From a virus: a stretch of 64,000 nt of DNA. The notes under the pieces were generated by a model. The model searched no databases. It was not told where the DNA came from and was given only the letters and a program-made list of their open reading frames with translations. The stretch lies in IMG/VR virus record IMGVR_UViG_3300011113_000805, positions 186,001 through 250,000 of that record; one strand, 5' to 3'. Of the stretch, positions 61,375 to 64,000 are shown piece after piece. A program made the translations under genes and the position numbers. The stretch's first letter is position 1, and each line of letters begins with the position of its first letter.

Positions 61375-62499
61375 TCACCTTGTTAGGTAACCGGTACCAA
61401 CCAGCTTATAGCTAATTTTTTCGTTTAGCTGTAGGCCTGGAGAAATTTCAATTGGATAATCACCTCGAATTACAATTCCTTCCCTCACGTGATTTGCGCC
61501 TGGGATATGGGTGGATCCTTCACTAAGGCTAATAATTTCAGAAGGAATTCCCTTCTCGGTGTTCCATGTTGTTTCAGACAAAATCGGCACCATGGGAATG
61601 TCAAGTTCATTGCAAAAATTTACAAGCTCGGCAAAGGTTAGCCATGTTTTGCTATTTGAATTCCAGCAATCGAAAGCCCTAAATTCGGCGCCCTCTTCAA
61701 CACCATATTTTAGGTCTTGCACTTGCCCATACACTTCACCATATAGAAGGTAGCCGGGCTTTGACTTAAGCTTTTCTTTAAGATTAAACTTTTCTGCCAC
61801 ATCCCACCACAAACCACCAGAGCTTCCTTCTTCAGGCTCCTTCTTAAACAAGGTTCGAGATCGGACCCAAAACTTCAAATCACCATGATGGCTAAGCCAG
61901 CCATATGATGAATTTGCTCCATGGATCTTCTCGGTTACCCATACCTGAGTTCCATTTGGAATGTTTTTCCAATTTTTGCTAAGAGAGTCAACATCATATT
62001 TTTCACAAGGCAATAGACCGACTGGACCGGAAACGGCTAGTCCTGGCTTAAATTTGCCACCTGCCTTGCCGGCATGCATGTTTAGTTCATGCTTTTTGAT
62101 TTGGAGTGCATCTGAAATTTCTTTATTTGTTTTTCCGATGTACGCAGAATCAAACGGAACAATAAGCCCCCTGCTCATAATTCCACGAAGCTTCATTGCT
62201 TTAATTTTTGCATAACCATCGGACTTTGCATTTTTTGCAAGAAATGCAAATAGTGGATTAGAAACAGGCACCATAGGCTCGTTGACAGAATCCAGCCACA
62301 GTGCAATGTCACCCTTTTTGAAGGTACCACTCTTCACAATGGCAAAATTAACATTCGAACCATCAGGAGACACCAAATCCAGTGCATCAGCGTTTGGATG
62401 CTTAAAGACATCTTCAATTGAAATAATCTCTACCAAAGGATTTGCTTCAGAAAAGGAGGGGATTTCATCAACAGGTTCATCATTTACATGCGGATTCAT
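61375..62499 (-). CDS. RNA ligase, Rnl5 (DRB0094-like) type
   Basis: 374 residues. An N-terminal OB-fold-like domain of about 150 residues (LVEIISIEDVFKHPNADALDLV, KSGTFKKGDIALW) precedes the nucleotidyltransferase core: motif I TEKIHGAN (Lys about 191), LLYGEVYG (motif III-like), REGIVIRG (motif IV) and YKLVG (motif V). This domain order matches the Deinococcus-type RNA ligase group. It seals RNA nicks, useful for repairing tRNAs cut by host defence nucleases. Convergent with the plus-strand gene. Confidence 0.88.
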   Translation of the reverse strand: MNPHVNDEPVDEIPSFSEANPLVEIISIEDVFKHPNADALDLVSPDGSNVNFAIVKSGTFKKGDIALWLDSVNEPMVPVSNPLFAFLAKNAKSDGYAKIKAMKLRGIMSRGLIVPFDSAYIGKTNKEISDALQIKKHELNMHAGKAGGKFKPGLAVSGPVGLLPCEKYDVDSLSKNWKNIPNGTQVWVTEKIHGANSSYGWLSHHGDLKFWVRSRTLFKKEPEEGSSGGLWWDVAEKFNLKEKLKSKPGYLLYGEVYGQVQDLKYGVEEGAEFRAFDCWNSNSKTWLTFAELVNFCNELDIPMVPILSETTWNTEKGIPSEIISLSEGSTHIPGANHVREGIVIRGDYPIEISPGLQLNEKISYKLVGTGYLTR

Positions 62500-62603
62500 T
62501 TTAACTTATCCTCTTGATTAATTGGTGTGTATTCTAATGATAACCTGGCAACTGCAAATTTAATACGAAATTCCTAACCAACATCTTCAAGCTGAAAATG
62601 CAA

Positions 62604-63170
62604 TCATAATGAAGCCGGCTTCCACCATGATGGTTCAGGTCCGTGTCGCCACTTCGCAAATCTCACCTTAGATCCCAGGTAGTAATTACGATAACTTTGG
62701 ACAGGATCACCTGGCACTTTGTATTCTTCAGGCATTGCCAAGGCAAATGATGTAAGACCACTACCTGTTGATGCCCATGCCGGTGGCTGTGTGTCAATCG
62801 CCCATTGAGTGACAGATTCAGATTTGATAATCTTTCCATATCGTGCAGTATATTCGTGACAAAGTCCTAATCCGTGCTTTGCTAACCAAGCATAATTCTC
62901 AGGTGTTTGTCGGGCCCAAACAGAGCAAGGATGATTTACATGTGTCATACTATAGGGTGGAACAAGATCAGGATCTGGAATATTGATAGCTAGCCACTCC
63001 TTTAGCTTCTTGCCGCGAAGCTCAACAGGCGGTGACAGCATCTTTTGCCAGCCTACCCAATGAACTGAGCATAAAACTTGGCAAGTTTCAAGTGACATTT
63101 TGCAAATATGCTTATCACATAGATCTTTTGCAGCTAGAATCGGATCCAGGTTGGTCACAAAGATATTCAT
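62604..63170 (-). CDS. Pyrimidine-dimer-glycosylase-like phage protein
   Basis: 188 residues. MNIFVTNLDPILAAKDLCDKHICKMSLETCQVL at the start, HVNHPCSVWARQTPENYAWL in the middle and YRNYYLGSKVRFAKWRHG at the end match a conserved family in T4-type phages related to the Pyr_excise group. The D-K-H, E-x-x-Q and S-Y-R-x-Y-Y elements are visible. It sits beside uvdE, fitting DNA-repair use, but activity is not assured. Confidence 0.7.
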   Translation of the reverse strand: MNIFVTNLDPILAAKDLCDKHICKMSLETCQVLCSVHWVGWQKMLSPPVELRGKKLKEWLAINIPDPDLVPPYSMTHVNHPCSVWARQTPENYAWLAKHGLGLCHEYTARYGKIIKSESVTQWAIDTQPPAWASTGSGLTSFALAMPEEYKVPGDPVQSYRNYYLGSKVRFAKWRHGPEPSWWKPASL

Positions 63171-63227
63171 TCATTCCTCTATGAGTATGTGATATCGAAT
63201 TGTATTCATCCGATAGAATAATTTCAA

Positions 63228-64000
63228 TCAAGTGGTAGGAACAAACTTCTTGATATAATCCATCACAGCAAGCTCCTTTGCCTTTGCCTCGATGACAACA
63301 TCAATATCGGCATTAAGATGCCGATAAGGACTATGAATATAGTCACTGTGAGCCGAGGGGGCAACAGATTTACCCTCAGTATTTCGGGCTGAGTTGGAGA
63401 GGTGAAAGACGGGCCGAATACCGCTAGGCCAGGTACTCATTGCAAGGCGAAATGCTTCCTCGTATGAGGTGTCACCGTGATTGTTGGCCACCTCAAAGTG
63501 ATGAGAGTCGAAGACGATGGGAACCCCAAGGCGCTGATGGACAATGGCAAGATCATTGACGCTGTAGAGGGAGCCCTTGTCATCGTTTTCAAGGGTGATT
63601 CGTGCTTTCACGGATTCGGGCAAGAGATCCCAGTTCTTGCACCATCGGTCAATTGCTGATGCTTTGTCACCGAACGAGCCACCCATATGAATGTTGATCT
63701 TGGATTCACGAGACCGAGGAAGGCCCATTGCATCCATGATCTCACCATGAATGCGAAGGTCGCGAACACAATTGAGAACAACTTTCTCACGAGGAGAGGT
63801 GAGGCAATTAAACTGCCCTGGATGAAAGGTGAGACGCTGGCCACCGCGCTTCGCAATGGCCGCGGCACGTTCCAGGTTGGAACGAATCGTTCGCCAATCA
63901 GGAAGATTCTCAAGCTCATATTCGGAAGCCCAAGGAAGGATCTCAGAACTCATTCGATAGAGCTTGATGCCATTCCGATTATTCCAGTCAATGATCTTGC
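63228..64000 (-). CDS. uvdE: UV damage endonuclease UvdE (N-terminus cut by window)
   Basis: The frame continues through the right edge (KIIDWNNRNGIKLYRMSSE precedes the first internal ATG at 63953), so the start lies outside. TIM-barrel metal motifs of UvdE are present: LTFHPGQF, INIHMGG...GDK, TLENDDK and PIVFDSHHFEV. The enzyme nicks DNA 5' of UV photoproducts. The last 40 residues include a helical tail (IEAKAKELAVMDYI). Clear family assignment. Confidence 0.93.
   Translation of the reverse strand, partial: KIIDWNNRNGIKLYRMSSEILPWASEYELENLPDWRTIRSNLERAAAIAKRGGQRLTFHPGQFNCLTSPREKVVLNCVRDLRIHGEIMDAMGLPRSRESKINIHMGGSFGDKASAIDRWCKNWDLLPESVKARITLENDDKGSLYSVNDLAIVHQRLGVPIVFDSHHFEVANNHGDTSYEEAFRLAMSTWPSGIRPVFHLSNSARNTEGKSVAPSAHSDYIHSPYRHLNADIDVVIEAKAKELAVMDYIKKFVPTT

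Overview
The window reads as one contiguous piece of a large tailed-bacteriophage genome, most likely a T4-superfamily myovirus (jumbo-phage style). Almost every gene lies on the minus strand, packed with 1-4 base overlaps. It carries a T4 gp39-like topoisomerase subunit, phage-type RNA ligases, nine CCA-encoding tRNAs, a homing endonuclease beside the topoisomerase gene, UV-repair genes and dozens of small orphan genes. No capsid, tail or replisome core gene is present, so this is an accessory or early-plus-internal-protein region. The host cannot be named from the sequence.

Layout. 1-3 kb: two putative ejected toxins and the topoisomerase. 3-4.1 kb: a plus-strand homing endonuclease. 4-10.6 kb: small AT-rich accessory genes (GIY-YIG nuclease, metallophosphoesterase, SWIM and zinc-ribbon proteins, SH3-like mini-proteins). 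10.6-17 kb: a block of proteins that share one basic N-terminal peptide. 17-33 kb: a GC-rich block with SH3-like mini-proteins, a VWA-metallopeptidase-like protein, a MoxR AAA+ ATPase, a RadA-like ATPase, tRNAs and the first part of a 15-member alanine-rich family. 33-36.5 kb: repeat-rich small genes. 36.7-41.3 kb: seven more alanine-rich paralogs and a remnant. 41.3-48 kb: a dense operon of putative ejected effectors, including four ADP-ribosyltransferase-like paralogs and an acetyltransferase. 48-55.9 kb: about 25 mini-proteins, mostly SH3-like. 56-59.5 kb: more peptide-tagged proteins with a GH46-like glycosidase and an L,D-transpeptidase-like protein. 59.9-64 kb: HAD phosphatase, RNA ligase, a pyrimidine-dimer-glycosylase-like protein and UvdE.

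The main discovery is that about 27 otherwise unrelated proteins carry the same short amphipathic basic helix, roughly M-x-I-T-E-x-x-L-R-x-[ILV]-[IV]-R-x-E-[IL]-L, nearly always ending in [L/I]-x-E followed by a small residue. By analogy with T4, whose internal proteins and Alt carry a capsid-targeting sequence cut after [L/I]-x-E by the gp21 prohead protease, I infer a capsid-targeting tag. The tagged cargo would be packaged in the head and injected with the DNA. It includes five R-S-E-type ADP-ribosyltransferase-like proteins (plus one cut by the window edge), a PARP-like protein with leucine-rich repeats, a GNAT acetyltransferase, a nucleotidyltransferase, a ligase-like protein tagged at its C-terminus, and several unknown families.

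Three further systems stand out. (1) A 15-copy gene family with an Ala-rich, length-variable middle; nearly every copy has its own promoter, and most end in a palindrome over the stop codon. (2) A very large family of SH3/KOW-like mini-proteins of 57-125 residues. (3) A phage promoter family, CTGTNC-N16-ATTATA or CTGTAC-N16-AATAAC, found about 35 times with near-invariant spacing, plus a separate GCATAGATA motif about 40 bases upstream of the tagged-protein operons. Paired hairpins with compensatory changes, several tandem repeats and a cluster of disrupted zinc-ribbon and coiled-coil genes are also reported.
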